Assembly (NCBI RefSeq): GCF_029959445.1
Contig: NZ_JASCOR010000033.1
Location: 1 to 33,467, forward strand
Length of the DNA: 33,467 nucleotides
Source: Stenotrophomonas sp. PS02298
GTDB lineage: Bacteria > Pseudomonadota > Gammaproteobacteria > Xanthomonadales > Xanthomonadaceae
Direction of reading: 5' to 3'
Made by a program: the position numbers and the translations under genes. Positions within the stretch are counted from its first letter, which is position 1, and each line of letters begins with the position of its first letter. A model generated the notes under the pieces. The model saw nothing but the letters and a program-made list of their open reading frames with translations. It was not told the DNA's origin and did not search any database. Positions 16,521-24,356 of this stretch are shown one piece after another.

Positions 16521-16859
16521 TCAGCGATGTTCGCGCGGGCGCGGCGGTGGTGTAGGTGGCTCCACGCCTTTGCCCTTGAGGCAGGCATCCATGGCTTGCC
16601 GGTCGAGCCTGGGCCGTGCCGAATCGCCTTGTTCCGCTGCCTCGGCCGCAGGACTACCTGCCTGTTCGGCCAGGCAGGCGTCAAATGCCTTGGTGAATGC
16701 CGGATCACGTGACAGCGAAGGCGGCGGGCCACCGGGTCCACCACGATGCGGGCCAGGCGGCGGGCCATCCTGACAGCGTCCAAACGCGCCGCAGCCGGCT
16801 AGCGACAGCACCAGCAGCGAGGCTGCGAAGGGTGTGAATTTCTGGAGTGACAAGCGCAT
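16521..16859 (-). CDS. Small Pro/Gly-rich lipoprotein
   Basis: A 112-residue predicted lipoprotein with lipobox LAGC (Cys23). After it comes a flexible Pro/Gly stretch (GPHRGGPGGPPP). Two similar short motifs follow, FDACLAEQ and MDACLKGKG, suggesting a duplicated helical unit with a conserved Cys. It lies 15 bp downstream of the sulfotransferase gene and 75 bp upstream of the GST gene. No family is recognised. Confidence 0.7.
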   Translation of the reverse strand: MRLSLQKFTPFAASLLVLSLAGCGAFGRCQDGPPPGPHRGGPGGPPPSLSRDPAFTKAFDACLAEQAGSPAAEAAEQGDSARPRLDRQAMDACLKGKGVEPPTPPPRPREHR

Positions 16860-16874
16860 GGGAGTGCTCTGGGC

Positions 16875-17765
16875 TCAATAAGGAAAGGGGCGCCGCGTTG
16901 CGGCGAGCAGGTCATCGGACAACGGGATCAGGCGCGCACGGATATACGCGCGTCGTGCGGCATCGAAGCAAAGCTGGAATTTGCGGCGATCATGCAACGC
17001 CTCGCCCGCGCCCTGTTTCCAGGGTTCATCGCTACGGACCAGAACGCTCAGATCAACGGATCCTGCCGTCGCGCAATCGACGACATCGCAACCGAGGAAC
17101 GCAAATATCCGCGCCAGTTCCTGCTGCGGTTGCGCGATGAGCTGTTCGTAGCGCACCCAGAGATGGCGCCGATCATGCAACCACGCCCCGCTTTCAACGA
17201 CGGCTCGATTCCAGCGATCGATCGCACGATCGACATCCGCGTATACATGCCAGGGCCGATAGCGCGCGGCAGCGGCATGCAGCGATGCCACCACTTCTTC
17301 GCCATCGCGCAGCAGGTGGATCACCCGTGCATCCGGCAGGTGCTTGCTGACCGAGCGCAGATAGAACAGGTGGTCTGGGGTTTTCTCCAACCAGAGTTGT
17401 CCGCCGGAACCATCGCAGTGCGCCGCCATCGCATCTGCAAACGCCTGCAGCTGCGCGCTGACCGGGGCGAACGCCGATGGCGATGCAGCTGCCAGTTCGG
17501 GAACGCCAGCCCAGGCACGCCGGACCTGTCCACCCGGAACCCACCCCAGCCACGCCTGCAGCGCATGCCGCACGCCATGCAGCTGTTTCCAGCGCCACGC
17601 CCGCGCTGATTCGCGATGGCGGTCGCCGTAGCGCAGCAGACGCTGCAGGAAATGCGTTTCCGGCAACGAGACGATATCCGGATGCGTGCTCAGCAAACGT
17701 TGCAGCAAGGTGGTACCAGAGCGCGGACAGCCCACCAGGAATACCTGGCCGATGGCAGCGTTCAT
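16875..17765 (-). CDS. PAPS-dependent sulfotransferase family protein
   Basis: A 296-residue cytosolic sulfotransferase. The 5'-phosphosulfate loop is GCPRSGTTLLQRLLSTHP near the N-terminus, and the 3'-phosphate-binding region is RVIHLLRDGEEVVASL. A LWLEKTPDH segment and YEQLIAQPQQEL agree with the family. It would transfer sulfate from PAPS to a hydroxyl or amine acceptor. Its ATG at 17765 overlaps the glycosyltransferase stop (ATGA), so the two may act on the same glycan or lipid. Confidence 0.88.
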   Translation of the reverse strand: MNAAIGQVFLVGCPRSGTTLLQRLLSTHPDIVSLPETHFLQRLLRYGDRHRESARAWRWKQLHGVRHALQAWLGWVPGGQVRRAWAGVPELAAASPSAFAPVSAQLQAFADAMAAHCDGSGGQLWLEKTPDHLFYLRSVSKHLPDARVIHLLRDGEEVVASLHAAAARYRPWHVYADVDRAIDRWNRAVVESGAWLHDRRHLWVRYEQLIAQPQQELARIFAFLGCDVVDCATAGSVDLSVLVRSDEPWKQGAGEALHDRRKFQLCFDAARRAYIRARLIPLSDDLLAATRRPFPY

Positions 17766-18772
17766 TCCTTCACCCGCAGCAGCGCCGGCATGGACCGCCG
17801 CTGCAATGGCAACCCTTCCGTGACCACGCGCTGGAAGCGATGGATGAAGGCCTCCTGATTGTCCACGAAGTGCTCCCGCGCCTGCCGCGACATGGCGTCC
17901 AGTGCAGCGTCGGAAAGCCGCAACGCGCGTGTCACCGCGAGCTCGATGCCCGCCGGATCGATGTAATAGCGCCATGCAAGGTCACGTTTGATTGCCTGTG
18001 CCGGCAGCATCAGCAGCCCGCGCTGCGCAGTGACCAGTTCATTCATTGGTTCACCGTCGGTGGTCAGCGTCACCGCGCCAACGCTCAAGGCTTCCATCAG
18101 GTAATGACCGTAGCCTTCGGTCTCGGAGGGGCAGATATGGAACAGGCATTGGTTCTGCAACCTGCGTAGCTCCGCCTCATCGAGCACCGCGATGCGATGG
18201 TCGATGTTGTCCGCGATCACCCGCTCGCCAGCGGTGCGCGGATTCTGCACCACGATCAGCAGCGGCCACTGCGGATGCCTGCGCCAGGTATCCAGCAACA
18301 CCCGCGTGCCCTTGGCGCTGCTGCGCCCGGCCAGATGGAAGAACACCCGCTGCCGCGCTACATCGGGAAGCAGGCGGTCCTCGCTGGTGAAGCCGATGTA
18401 TCGGGTGGTGCAACCCAATCCAGCAAAGATGCGCTCGGCGTGACGGGTCTTGCACAGCACCGCATCGAACCTGGCCAGGCTCGGGTGCCAGCGCGGCAGG
18501 AACCACTCCGGATTGGGCAGCAGGAAATTGCGCTCCGCCAATGGCAGGCAGCGCGGGTAGACCCGCTCGGAAAAAATCTGCAGCGGCACCCGCCCCTGCA
18601 ACAGGCGGCGTCCCCACAGACCGGCCACCTGCGCGCGGGTACGCCCGGTACTGCCGAATCCCACCCTCTCGGTGGCGAATCGCGGCGCCAACAGGCGCTG
18701 CATCAGATCCAGGTCACGGCTCAGGCCAACACCGTTTTCGCGGCTGATCAAACGAACGCGTGGGGCTGTCAT
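17762..18772 (-). CDS. Glycosyltransferase, GT-B type
   Basis: A 336-residue GT-B-like glycosyltransferase. The C-terminal donor-binding half contains HLAGRSSAKGTRVLLDTW, ICPSETEGYGHYLMEALSVGAVTLTTDGEPMNEL, with the Glu-rich motif common to family 4 enzymes. The N-terminal half (VRLISRENGVGLSRDLDLMQRLL) is less conserved. The ATG at 18772 was chosen; an in-frame GTG at 18802 lies within the inverted repeat. No Shine-Dalgarno sequence is visible. It is coupled to the sulfotransferase gene by ATGA. Donor and acceptor are unknown. Confidence 0.8.
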   Translation of the reverse strand: MTAPRVRLISRENGVGLSRDLDLMQRLLAPRFATERVGFGSTGRTRAQVAGLWGRRLLQGRVPLQIFSERVYPRCLPLAERNFLLPNPEWFLPRWHPSLARFDAVLCKTRHAERIFAGLGCTTRYIGFTSEDRLLPDVARQRVFFHLAGRSSAKGTRVLLDTWRRHPQWPLLIVVQNPRTAGERVIADNIDHRIAVLDEAELRRLQNQCLFHICPSETEGYGHYLMEALSVGAVTLTTDGEPMNELVTAQRGLLMLPAQAIKRDLAWRYYIDPAGIELAVTRALRLSDAALDAMSRQAREHFVDNQEAFIHRFQRVVTEGLPLQRRSMPALLRVKE

Positions 18773-18776
18773 CGTG

Positions 18777-18806
18777 GAGTGCGCCAGAATGGGATGGCGC
18801 ACTCTA
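18777..18806 (-). promoter_or_regulatory. 10-bp inverted repeat over a possible -10 of the glycosyltransferase gene
   Basis: GAGTGCGCCA (18777-18786) and TGGCGCACTC (18795-18804) form a perfect 10-bp inverted repeat with an 8-base loop, ending four bases before the ATG. On the minus strand its distal arm overlaps TAGAGT (18806-18801), a possible -10. It could be an operator or a start-proximal hairpin. Confidence 0.5.
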
Positions 18807-18858
18807 GGCAGCCGTCTTCACCGCCGGATGCTGAACCGGGCGACAGGCCGCTGGGCGC

Positions 18859-18890
18859 TGACAAACATTGACAAATTGGCGCGCTATGAT
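18859..18890 (+). promoter_or_regulatory. OmpR-type direct repeat and -10 of the two-component operon
   Basis: TGACAAA occurs at 18859-18865 and 18869-18875, a 10-bp period, which is the spacing of tandem half-sites bound by OmpR/PhoB-type dimers. TATGAT at 18885-18890 is a good -10, so the repeats sit around the -35 region. The regulator begins at 18948, so autoregulation is the simplest reading. Confidence 0.5.
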
Positions 18891-18947
18891 GCGTCGCGCG
18901 GCCCCGGATGCGGAGTCCCCCAGCACGGTCGCAGCGAAAGGAAGCCC

Positions 18948-19658
18948 ATGCCCACCCATCTCCTGGTGGTCGACGACGATCCCGATCTGCGCAACCTGAT
19001 AGCTGACTTCCTCGGCCAGCATGGTTATAGCGTAGCCACCGCCGAGAGCGCAGCACAGATGCGCCTGGCCATGAACAGCCAACGCCCCGACCTGGTGGTG
19101 CTGGACGTGATGATGCCCGGCGAAGATGGCCTCAGCGCGATGCGCCAACTGGTCGGCGAACGCAACGCGCCGCCGGTGATCATGCTCAGCGCACTGGGCA
19201 GCGACACCGATCGCATCATCGGCCTGGAAGTGGGCGCCGACGACTATCTGTCCAAACCCTGCAATCCACGCGAGCTGTTGGCGCGCATCCGCGCCCGCCT
19301 GCGTCGTACGCAGGCCGATGCCGAACAGACCCAAAGCCCACACCCGGTCTACGAATTCGGCGGCTGGCGACTGGATGCACTGCGGCGTGACCTGCGCGAT
19401 CCCGATGGTGTCTACGTCACCTTGTCGGACAGCGAGTTCACCCTGCTTCGTGCCTTCGTGGAGCATCCGCAATGGGTGTTGAGCCGCGACCAGTTACTGG
19501 ACAACGCCCGCAACCGCGGCAGTGACGTCTACGACCGTGCCATCGACAGCCAGATCAGCCGCCTGCGCCGCAAGTTGAATGACCGCGGCCATCCGGAACT
19601 GATCCGCACCGTTCGCAACGAAGGCTATCTGCTGCTGCCCACGGTGCGCCGCCTGTGA
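18948..19658 (+). CDS. OmpR/PhoB-family response regulator
   Basis: A 236-residue regulator with a receiver domain (VVDDDPDLRNL, phosphoacceptor Asp53 in VVLDVMMPGEDG, Lys in YLSKPCNPREL) and a C-terminal winged helix (about 135-233) with FTLLRAFVEHPQWVLSRDQLL and DRAIDSQISRLRRKL. The ATG at 18948 is preceded by AAAGGAAG; the upstream extension of the frame crosses the intergenic region. The stop overlaps the kinase start (GTGA), so the pair is coupled. The signal is unknown; the candidate binding site lies 58 bp upstream. Confidence 0.95.
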   Translation: MPTHLLVVDDDPDLRNLIADFLGQHGYSVATAESAAQMRLAMNSQRPDLVVLDVMMPGEDGLSAMRQLVGERNAPPVIMLSALGSDTDRIIGLEVGADDYLSKPCNPRELLARIRARLRRTQADAEQTQSPHPVYEFGGWRLDALRRDLRDPDGVYVTLSDSEFTLLRAFVEHPQWVLSRDQLLDNARNRGSDVYDRAIDSQISRLRRKLNDRGHPELIRTVRNEGYLLLPTVRRL

Positions 19659-21112
19659 AAGCGCTGCCGATCTTCGCGCGCACCTTCCTGTTGCTGCTGG
19701 GCGCATTGCTGGTGGCATTGGCCTTGGGCATCGCGCTGTTGTTGACCATGCCCCCGCGGCGCCCGGCCGACATACCACTGTCGGAAGTGGTAGCACTGTT
19801 GTCCAGTGAACTGCCATCGACCAACGACCGGCTGACCGTCTCCGACAGCAGCGAGCGACCGGCCTGCCCGGAAGGCCATCGCCAGGACCCTTTCATGAGG
19901 ATGCGCCTGGCTCGCTGGCTGGGGGTGGCCGAGGACCAGGTGAGCTACTGCAACGGCATGCGCATGCCCGGCCTCGGTCCCGGCAGCGCGTTTCACCGGC
20001 GTCCCGCTGGTCCCGACCGGGCGGCAGTGTTTGAGCCAGCGGCCACCGACGAAGCAGGGACAGAACCTGCCGTACCACCAGCTGCCCGCCGCCCGCCCCC
20101 CATGCGCGATGCGATGCCGCCTGGGGATGACGGCTTCCCCGCCAATGCACCGCTGTTCGGCAACTTCGTTGCCGCCACACGCAAAGCCGATGGCCATTGG
20201 CGCAGCGTTGTACACCGCATGCCCGGACCATTGCCCAGCGTCGCTCGCCAGGTCGGCCTGTTGTTCCTGTGTGGCGCAGTGGCGATGCTGCCACTGGCCT
20301 GGTGGTTTTCGCGCGCCTTGTCCGCACCCATAAGCCGCTTCGCCCAAGCTGCAGATCGCCTCGGCAGCCATCCTGGCGCTGCGCCGCTGGACCGCAGCGG
20401 TCCGGCCGAACTGGCGCGCGCGGCGGATTCGTTCAACACCATGCAGGCACGCATCAACCGCTTGCTGGACGAGCGCACCCGCACCATCGGCGCGATCGCC
20501 CATGACCTGCGCACACCGCTGGCGCGGCTGTCATTCCGCCTGCAGGCACTACCAGCGGAAGCACGCGACAAGGCCAGCGCCGACATCGACGAGATGAGCC
20601 GGATGATCGCTGCCGCGCTGGACTTCCTGCACGGCCAATCGCAGCCGGGCCCACGCGACCGCCTCGATTTCGCCAGCCTGGTGGAAAGCGCGGTCGGCGA
20701 CCTGGCGGATACCGGCCAGGACGTGATGCTCACTGCCGCCGAGCCGGCGGTCCTGTTGGGCGATCCGTTGGCTCTGCGGCGTGCGGTATCCAACCTGATC
20801 GACAACGCGCTCAAGTACGCCGGCAGCGCGCGGCTGCAGCTCTACCGCGACAACGGCAATGTCGTGCTTGAGGTGGATGACGACGGCCCCGGCATCGATG
20901 CTGCGCGCGAGAATGAATTGTTCCTGCCGTTCGCGCGTGGTGACGAATCACGCAACCGCGATACCGGCGGCATCGGCCTGGGCCTGTCAGTGGCACATGG
21001 CGTGGTGCTGGACCACGGCGGCAGCTTGCGCCTGCACAACCGCAGCGAAGGCGGCCTTCGTGCATTGATGACGCTGCCGTGCCTGCCTGCCGATCAAGGC
21101 GCGCTTGCTTGA
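19655..21112 (+). CDS. EnvZ-type sensor histidine kinase
   Basis: A 485-residue inner-membrane kinase, partner of the regulator upstream. It starts at a GTG overlapping the regulator stop. TM1 covers about residues 9-31. The periplasmic region (32-198) is unusually Pro/Arg-rich in its second half (PPAARRPPPMRDAMPPGDD) and holds two cysteines (71 and 99) that may form a disulfide. TM2 is about 199-218, followed by HAMP, the H-box IGAIAHDLRTPLARL with His283, the N-box NLIDNALKYAG, VDDDGPGID and GGIGLGLSVAHGVV. All catalytic motifs are intact. The last residues are followed within 41 bp by the convergent gshA. Confidence 0.94.
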   Translation: MKALPIFARTFLLLLGALLVALALGIALLLTMPPRRPADIPLSEVVALLSSELPSTNDRLTVSDSSERPACPEGHRQDPFMRMRLARWLGVAEDQVSYCNGMRMPGLGPGSAFHRRPAGPDRAAVFEPAATDEAGTEPAVPPAARRPPPMRDAMPPGDDGFPANAPLFGNFVAATRKADGHWRSVVHRMPGPLPSVARQVGLLFLCGAVAMLPLAWWFSRALSAPISRFAQAADRLGSHPGAAPLDRSGPAELARAADSFNTMQARINRLLDERTRTIGAIAHDLRTPLARLSFRLQALPAEARDKASADIDEMSRMIAAALDFLHGQSQPGPRDRLDFASLVESAVGDLADTGQDVMLTAAEPAVLLGDPLALRRAVSNLIDNALKYAGSARLQLYRDNGNVVLEVDDDGPGIDAARENELFLPFARGDESRNRDTGGIGLGLSVAHGVVLDHGGSLRLHNRSEGGLRALMTLPCLPADQGALA

Positions 21113-21152
21113 ACGCAGCAACCCGATACCCGATCAGGTTGCACGCGCGGAC

Positions 21153-22517
21153 TCAATAGGCGAACTCGCCGAACAAGGGATCGACGCTGCCATTCCAGCG
21201 TCCATGGAACAGCTCCAGCTTGCGCTCGGCCGCGGTCTTGCCGGAATCCACGATCTCCTGCAGCACATCCAGGAAGCGCGTTTCATCCTGGCCATCGGCA
21301 TTGAGCGCGGCACGACGGCGCAGGCCATCGCGCGAAATCGCCAGGGCTTCGCGCGCCAGGTCGCGCACCGTGCCATTGCGGAACGACAGGTTCATCGCCT
21401 GCCTGGGCACGCCATCGCGCAGCACGTTGCGTTCGGCGAGGCTGAAGTCCTTGACCAGGTCCCAGGCAGCATTCAACGCGGTCTCGTCATACAACAAGCC
21501 AACCCAGAACGCCGGCAGCGCGCAGATGCGGCTCCACGGGCCGCTGTCGGCGCCGCGCATTTCCAGATACTTCTTCAGCCGTACTTCCGGGAAGGCGGTC
21601 GTGGTGTGATCCGACCAGTCACGCAGGGTCGGCAACGCGCCCGGCAACACCGGCAACCTGCCCTGCAGGAAATCACGGAAGCTCTGCCCGCTCGCATCGT
21701 GGTAGATGCCATCGCGGTAGGAGAAATACATCGGCACGTCCAACAGATAGTCGACGTAGCGCTCGTAGCCGAAACCATCCTCGAACACGAAGTCGAGCAT
21801 GCCGGTGCGGTCCGGATCGGTATCGGTCCAGATATGCGAGCGGTAGCTCAGGTAGCCGTTGGGCTTGCCCTCGGTGAACGGCGAATCGGCGAACAGCGCG
21901 GTGGCGATCGGCTGCAACGCCAATGACACGCGGAACTTCTTCACCATGTCCGCTTCACTGGCGTAATCCAGGTTGACCTGGGTGGTGCAGGTGCGGGTCA
22001 TCATGTCCAGGCCGAGCGAACCGACCTTGGGCATATAGCTTTTCATGATCTGGTAGCGGCCCTTGGGCATCCACGGCATGTCCGCACGTGCCCACTTGGG
22101 CTGGAAGCCCATGCCGAGGAAGCCAAGCTGCAGCTCACTGGCCACCTGTGCGACTTCATTGAGGTGGCTGCCGGTCTCCACGCAGGTCTGGTGGATGGTT
22201 TCCAGCGCCGCGCCCGAGAGCTCCAGCTGACCGGCCGGCTCCAGGGTCACCGAGGCACCATCGCGCAGCAGCGCGATGGTATTGCCGTTCTCCTGCACCG
22301 GCTCCCAGCCGAAGCGGGTCAACCCATCGAGCACCGCATTGATGCCACGCTCGCCTTCAAAGGTAGGCGGGCGCAGGTCATCCAGGCGGAACCCGAACTT
22401 CTCGTGCTCGGTGCCGATCCGCCATTGCGACTTGGGTTTTTCACCCGCCGCGATGCTCTGGACCAACTGGTCGCGGTGGGTGATGGGTGTGTCAGCGACG
22501 TGGCTCGGGCTCGACAA
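21153..22517 (-). CDS. gshA: Glutamate-cysteine ligase, plant/proteobacterial type
   Basis: Catalyses the first step of glutathione synthesis, ATP-dependent joining of glutamate and cysteine, in the cytosol. The protein matches the GCS2 family throughout, including [12 protein letters not shown] near the N-terminus, [37 protein letters not shown] and the conserved end. I chose TTG at 22517, giving 454 residues, because a possible -10 (TATAGT, 22590-22585) lies upstream and would exclude the earlier GTG codons at 22601 and 22586 from the transcript. Those GTG codons would also add a low-complexity Pro/Ser stretch. gshB is not in the window. Confidence 0.93.
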   Translation of the reverse strand: MSSPSHVADTPITHRDQLVQSIAAGEKPKSQWRIGTEHEKFGFRLDDLRPPTFEGERGINAVLDGLTRFGWEPVQENGNTIALLRDGASVTLEPAGQLELSGAALETIHQTCVETGSHLNEVAQVASELQLGFLGMGFQPKWARADMPWMPKGRYQIMKSYMPKVGSLGLDMMTRTCTTQVNLDYASEADMVKKFRVSLALQPIATALFADSPFTEGKPNGYLSYRSHIWTDTDPDRTGMLDFVFEDGFGYERYVDYLLDVPMYFSYRDGIYHDASGQSFRDFLQGRLPVLPGALPTLRDWSDHTTTAFPEVRLKKYLEMRGADSGPWSRICALPAFWVGLLYDETALNAAWDLVKDFSLAERNVLRDGVPRQAMNLSFRNGTVRDLAREALAISRDGLRRRAALNADGQDETRFLDVLQEIVDSGKTAAERKLELFHGRWNGSVDPLFGEFAY

Positions 22518-22584
22518 GGGCAGGCTCGCAGAATTCTGGTCAGGGCGGGAAGGTGGGGGCCAGCCCCCGCCATCGCAAGGGCGC

Positions 22585-22590
22585 ACTATA
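22585..22590 (-). promoter_or_regulatory. Putative -10 (TATAGT) of gshA
   Basis: TATAGT on the minus strand predicts a transcript starting near 22578, about 60 bases before the chosen TTG. The leader contains a GGGGG/CCCCC hairpin (22555-22568). No strong -35 was found. Confidence 0.4.
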
Positions 22591-22708
22591 TCGTGGCGCA
22601 CATTGCCATCGTGTCACGGCAGCGGTTTTCAGCGTCCTAAAAAAGCAGACTTGACCGCCGCTGGCGCTGCGGCTGCGAGTCATTCCGCGGCTGACTGGGC
22701 ACTCGTCC

Positions 22709-22714
22709 TACACT
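22709..22714 (+). promoter_or_regulatory. Putative -10 (TACACT) of a leaderless transporter transcript
   Basis: TACACT ends six bases before the ATG at 22721, placing the expected start site on the start codon. There is no Shine-Dalgarno sequence. The hexamer lies within a short interrupted palindrome CTACACTGTAG. Confidence 0.45.
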
Positions 22715-22720
22715 GTAGGC

Positions 22721-23419
22721 ATGAGTCGCCCCCATCATCGTGAAACCCACCGTTCGGACCGCGTCGGCTGGTTGCGTGCCGCCGTGCTGGGCGCGAACGA
22801 CGGCATCGTCTCGGTCGCCGGCCTCGTTGTCGGCGTGGCCGCAGGCGGCGCCAGCTCCTCGGCGATCCTGGCCACCGGCATCGCTGGCACCGTGGCCGGC
22901 GCCATGTCGATGGCGGCTGGTGAATATGTCTCGGTGATGTCCCAGGCCGATGCCGAACATGCCGATCTGGCCATGGAGCGACGCGAGCTGCGCGAAGACC
23001 CGCACAGCGAGCTGCAGGAGCTGGCCGGCATCTACCGCCGCCGCGGCCTCAGCCCCGAACTTGCCCAGCAGGTTGCCGAGCAGCTGACCGCCCACGACGC
23101 CCTCGCCGCGCATGCGCGCGACGAGCTGGGCATCACCGAGGAACTGCGCGCCCGCCCGCTGCAGGCGGCGGCAGCGTCAGCCAGCGCCTTCATCGTCGGC
23201 GCGGCACTGCCGGTACTGACCGCACTGCTGGCCCCGCATGCGCTGGTAGCGCAGGTGACCACCGCCGCCACCCTGGTCGGACTATGTATCACCGGTGCAC
23301 TGGCCGCGCGCGCCGGCGGCGCCCCCGTGCTGCGCGGCGCGTTGCGGGTGGTTTTCTGGGGCGCATTGGCAATGGCCGCCGCCGCAGCCATCGGCCACCT
23401 GTTCCAGATCACCGTGTAA
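22721..23419 (+). CDS. VIT1/CCC1-family metal transporter
   Basis: A 232-residue inner-membrane protein of the VIT family, which moves Fe(II) or Mn(II) by proton antiport. Helix 1 carries LGANDGIVSVAGLVVGV and helix 2 GAMSMAAGEYVSVMSQ, both hallmark motifs. A cytoplasmic helical region rich in Glu and His follows (HADLAMERRELREDPHSELQEL, residues about 85-140), matching the metal-collecting domain. Three more hydrophobic segments end the protein. An AraC-type regulator gene begins three bases after the stop, so expression is linked. Bacterial homologues are usually tied to metal detoxification or storage; the metal is not decided by sequence. Confidence 0.92.
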   Translation: MSRPHHRETHRSDRVGWLRAAVLGANDGIVSVAGLVVGVAAGGASSSAILATGIAGTVAGAMSMAAGEYVSVMSQADAEHADLAMERRELREDPHSELQELAGIYRRRGLSPELAQQVAEQLTAHDALAAHARDELGITEELRARPLQAAAASASAFIVGAALPVLTALLAPHALVAQVTTAATLVGLCITGALAARAGGAPVLRGALRVVFWGALAMAAAAAIGHLFQITV

Positions 23420-23422
23420 GCG

Positions 23423-24256
23423 ATGACTACCGAAGCCGATCCCACACTCCACTTGCTGGCTCAGCTGTCCTCGCTGGTCGATTGCGAGCGTGCCGAAGGC
23501 TACGCCTGCATCACCGCGCGCCGCGAACACGGCGCAAGCTCGGTGGACATTCCGCAGCCACAGTTCGCCATCCTGCTGCAGGGCCGCAAGCAGGTCCGTA
23601 CCGCGCAGCAGTCGCTGGAATTCGGCCCGGGTGATCTGTTCCTGATCACCCGCCGCAGCCGCATCGACGTTGTCAATATTCCCGATCCGCACAGTGGCCT
23701 GTATCTGAGTGCCATCGTGCCGCTATGCCCGGAAGTGCTGGCTGCAGCGCGCGCCTTGTGGAGCGACGCCCTGCCCGATGCCGGCAATGCGCTGGCATGT
23801 CTGTCGCTGGCCGAACACGGTGCGGCCCTGCTGCAATGGCGGCAGGCATTGCAGGACGGCCACTACACCGAGGCGCGACTGGCCCTGGCCGCACTGGTGG
23901 TGGCCTTCTGCCGTCGTGGCCATGGCAGCCTGCTCGCCGCGCCCGAGCCCGGCCTGGGCGATCGCATCCGCGATCTGGTCGCCGCGCAGCCGGAACGCGA
24001 GTGGCAGTCCCGTGATTTCGAATCGCACCTGGGCATCAGCGGTGCCACCTTGCGGCGGCGCCTGGCCGGTGAACAACTCAGCGTGCGCGAACTGGTAGCC
24101 GATGCGCGACTGGCACATGCCATGCAGCTGCTCTACACCACCCGCCTGCCGCTGAAGACCGTGGCAGCGCGCGCCGGTTATCGCTCACTGGGCAGCTTCA
24201 ACAAGCGCTTCGCCGCGCGCTACGGCCTGGAGCCTGCGGCAATCGGCAACAGCTGA
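23423..24256 (+). CDS. AraC-family transcriptional regulator
   Basis: A 277-residue regulator. The N-terminal part (to about 170) resembles the AraC cupin-type sensor domain, with FAILLQGRKQV and FGPGDLFLI. The C-terminal domain has two helix-turn-helix units: FESHLGISGATLRRRLAGE and LPLKTVAARAGYRSLGSFNKRFAARYG, the latter the conserved AraC signature. It is co-transcribed with the VIT transporter gene and lies 100 bp upstream of the hydrolase gene, whose upstream region holds an 11-bp direct repeat. The ligand is unknown. Confidence 0.93.
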   Translation: MTTEADPTLHLLAQLSSLVDCERAEGYACITARREHGASSVDIPQPQFAILLQGRKQVRTAQQSLEFGPGDLFLITRRSRIDVVNIPDPHSGLYLSAIVPLCPEVLAAARALWSDALPDAGNALACLSLAEHGAALLQWRQALQDGHYTEARLALAALVVAFCRRGHGSLLAAPEPGLGDRIRDLVAAQPEREWQSRDFESHLGISGATLRRRLAGEQLSVRELVADARLAHAMQLLYTTRLPLKTVAARAGYRSLGSFNKRFAARYGLEPAAIGNS

Positions 24257-24267
24257 TCGTGATGCGA

Positions 24268-24320
24268 GCGTTTCGCGCAGCATTGTGAGCGAAACGCGGC
24301 GGCACTCAAGCGCAGCATTG
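24268..24320 (+). promoter_or_regulatory. Candidate regulator-binding repeats upstream of the MPH-like gene
   Basis: Two overlapping repeat structures fill this short gap. GCGTTTCGC (24268-24276) and GCGAAACGC (24289-24297) form a 9-bp inverted repeat. The 11-base word GCGCAGCATTG occurs at 24275-24285 and 24310-24320, a 35-bp period in the same orientation, as expected for AraC-type half-sites. The inverted repeat may instead be a weak terminator of the AraC transcript. Confidence 0.4.
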
Positions 24321-24356
24321 AGTTCCCGCGGCACAGCCGTATCTGCAGGAACCCCC

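Noticed and set aside
18868-18890. TTGACA with TATGAT as a standard sigma70 promoter
   Set aside because: The spacer is 11 bases; TTGACA is better explained as part of the TGACAAA direct repeat.
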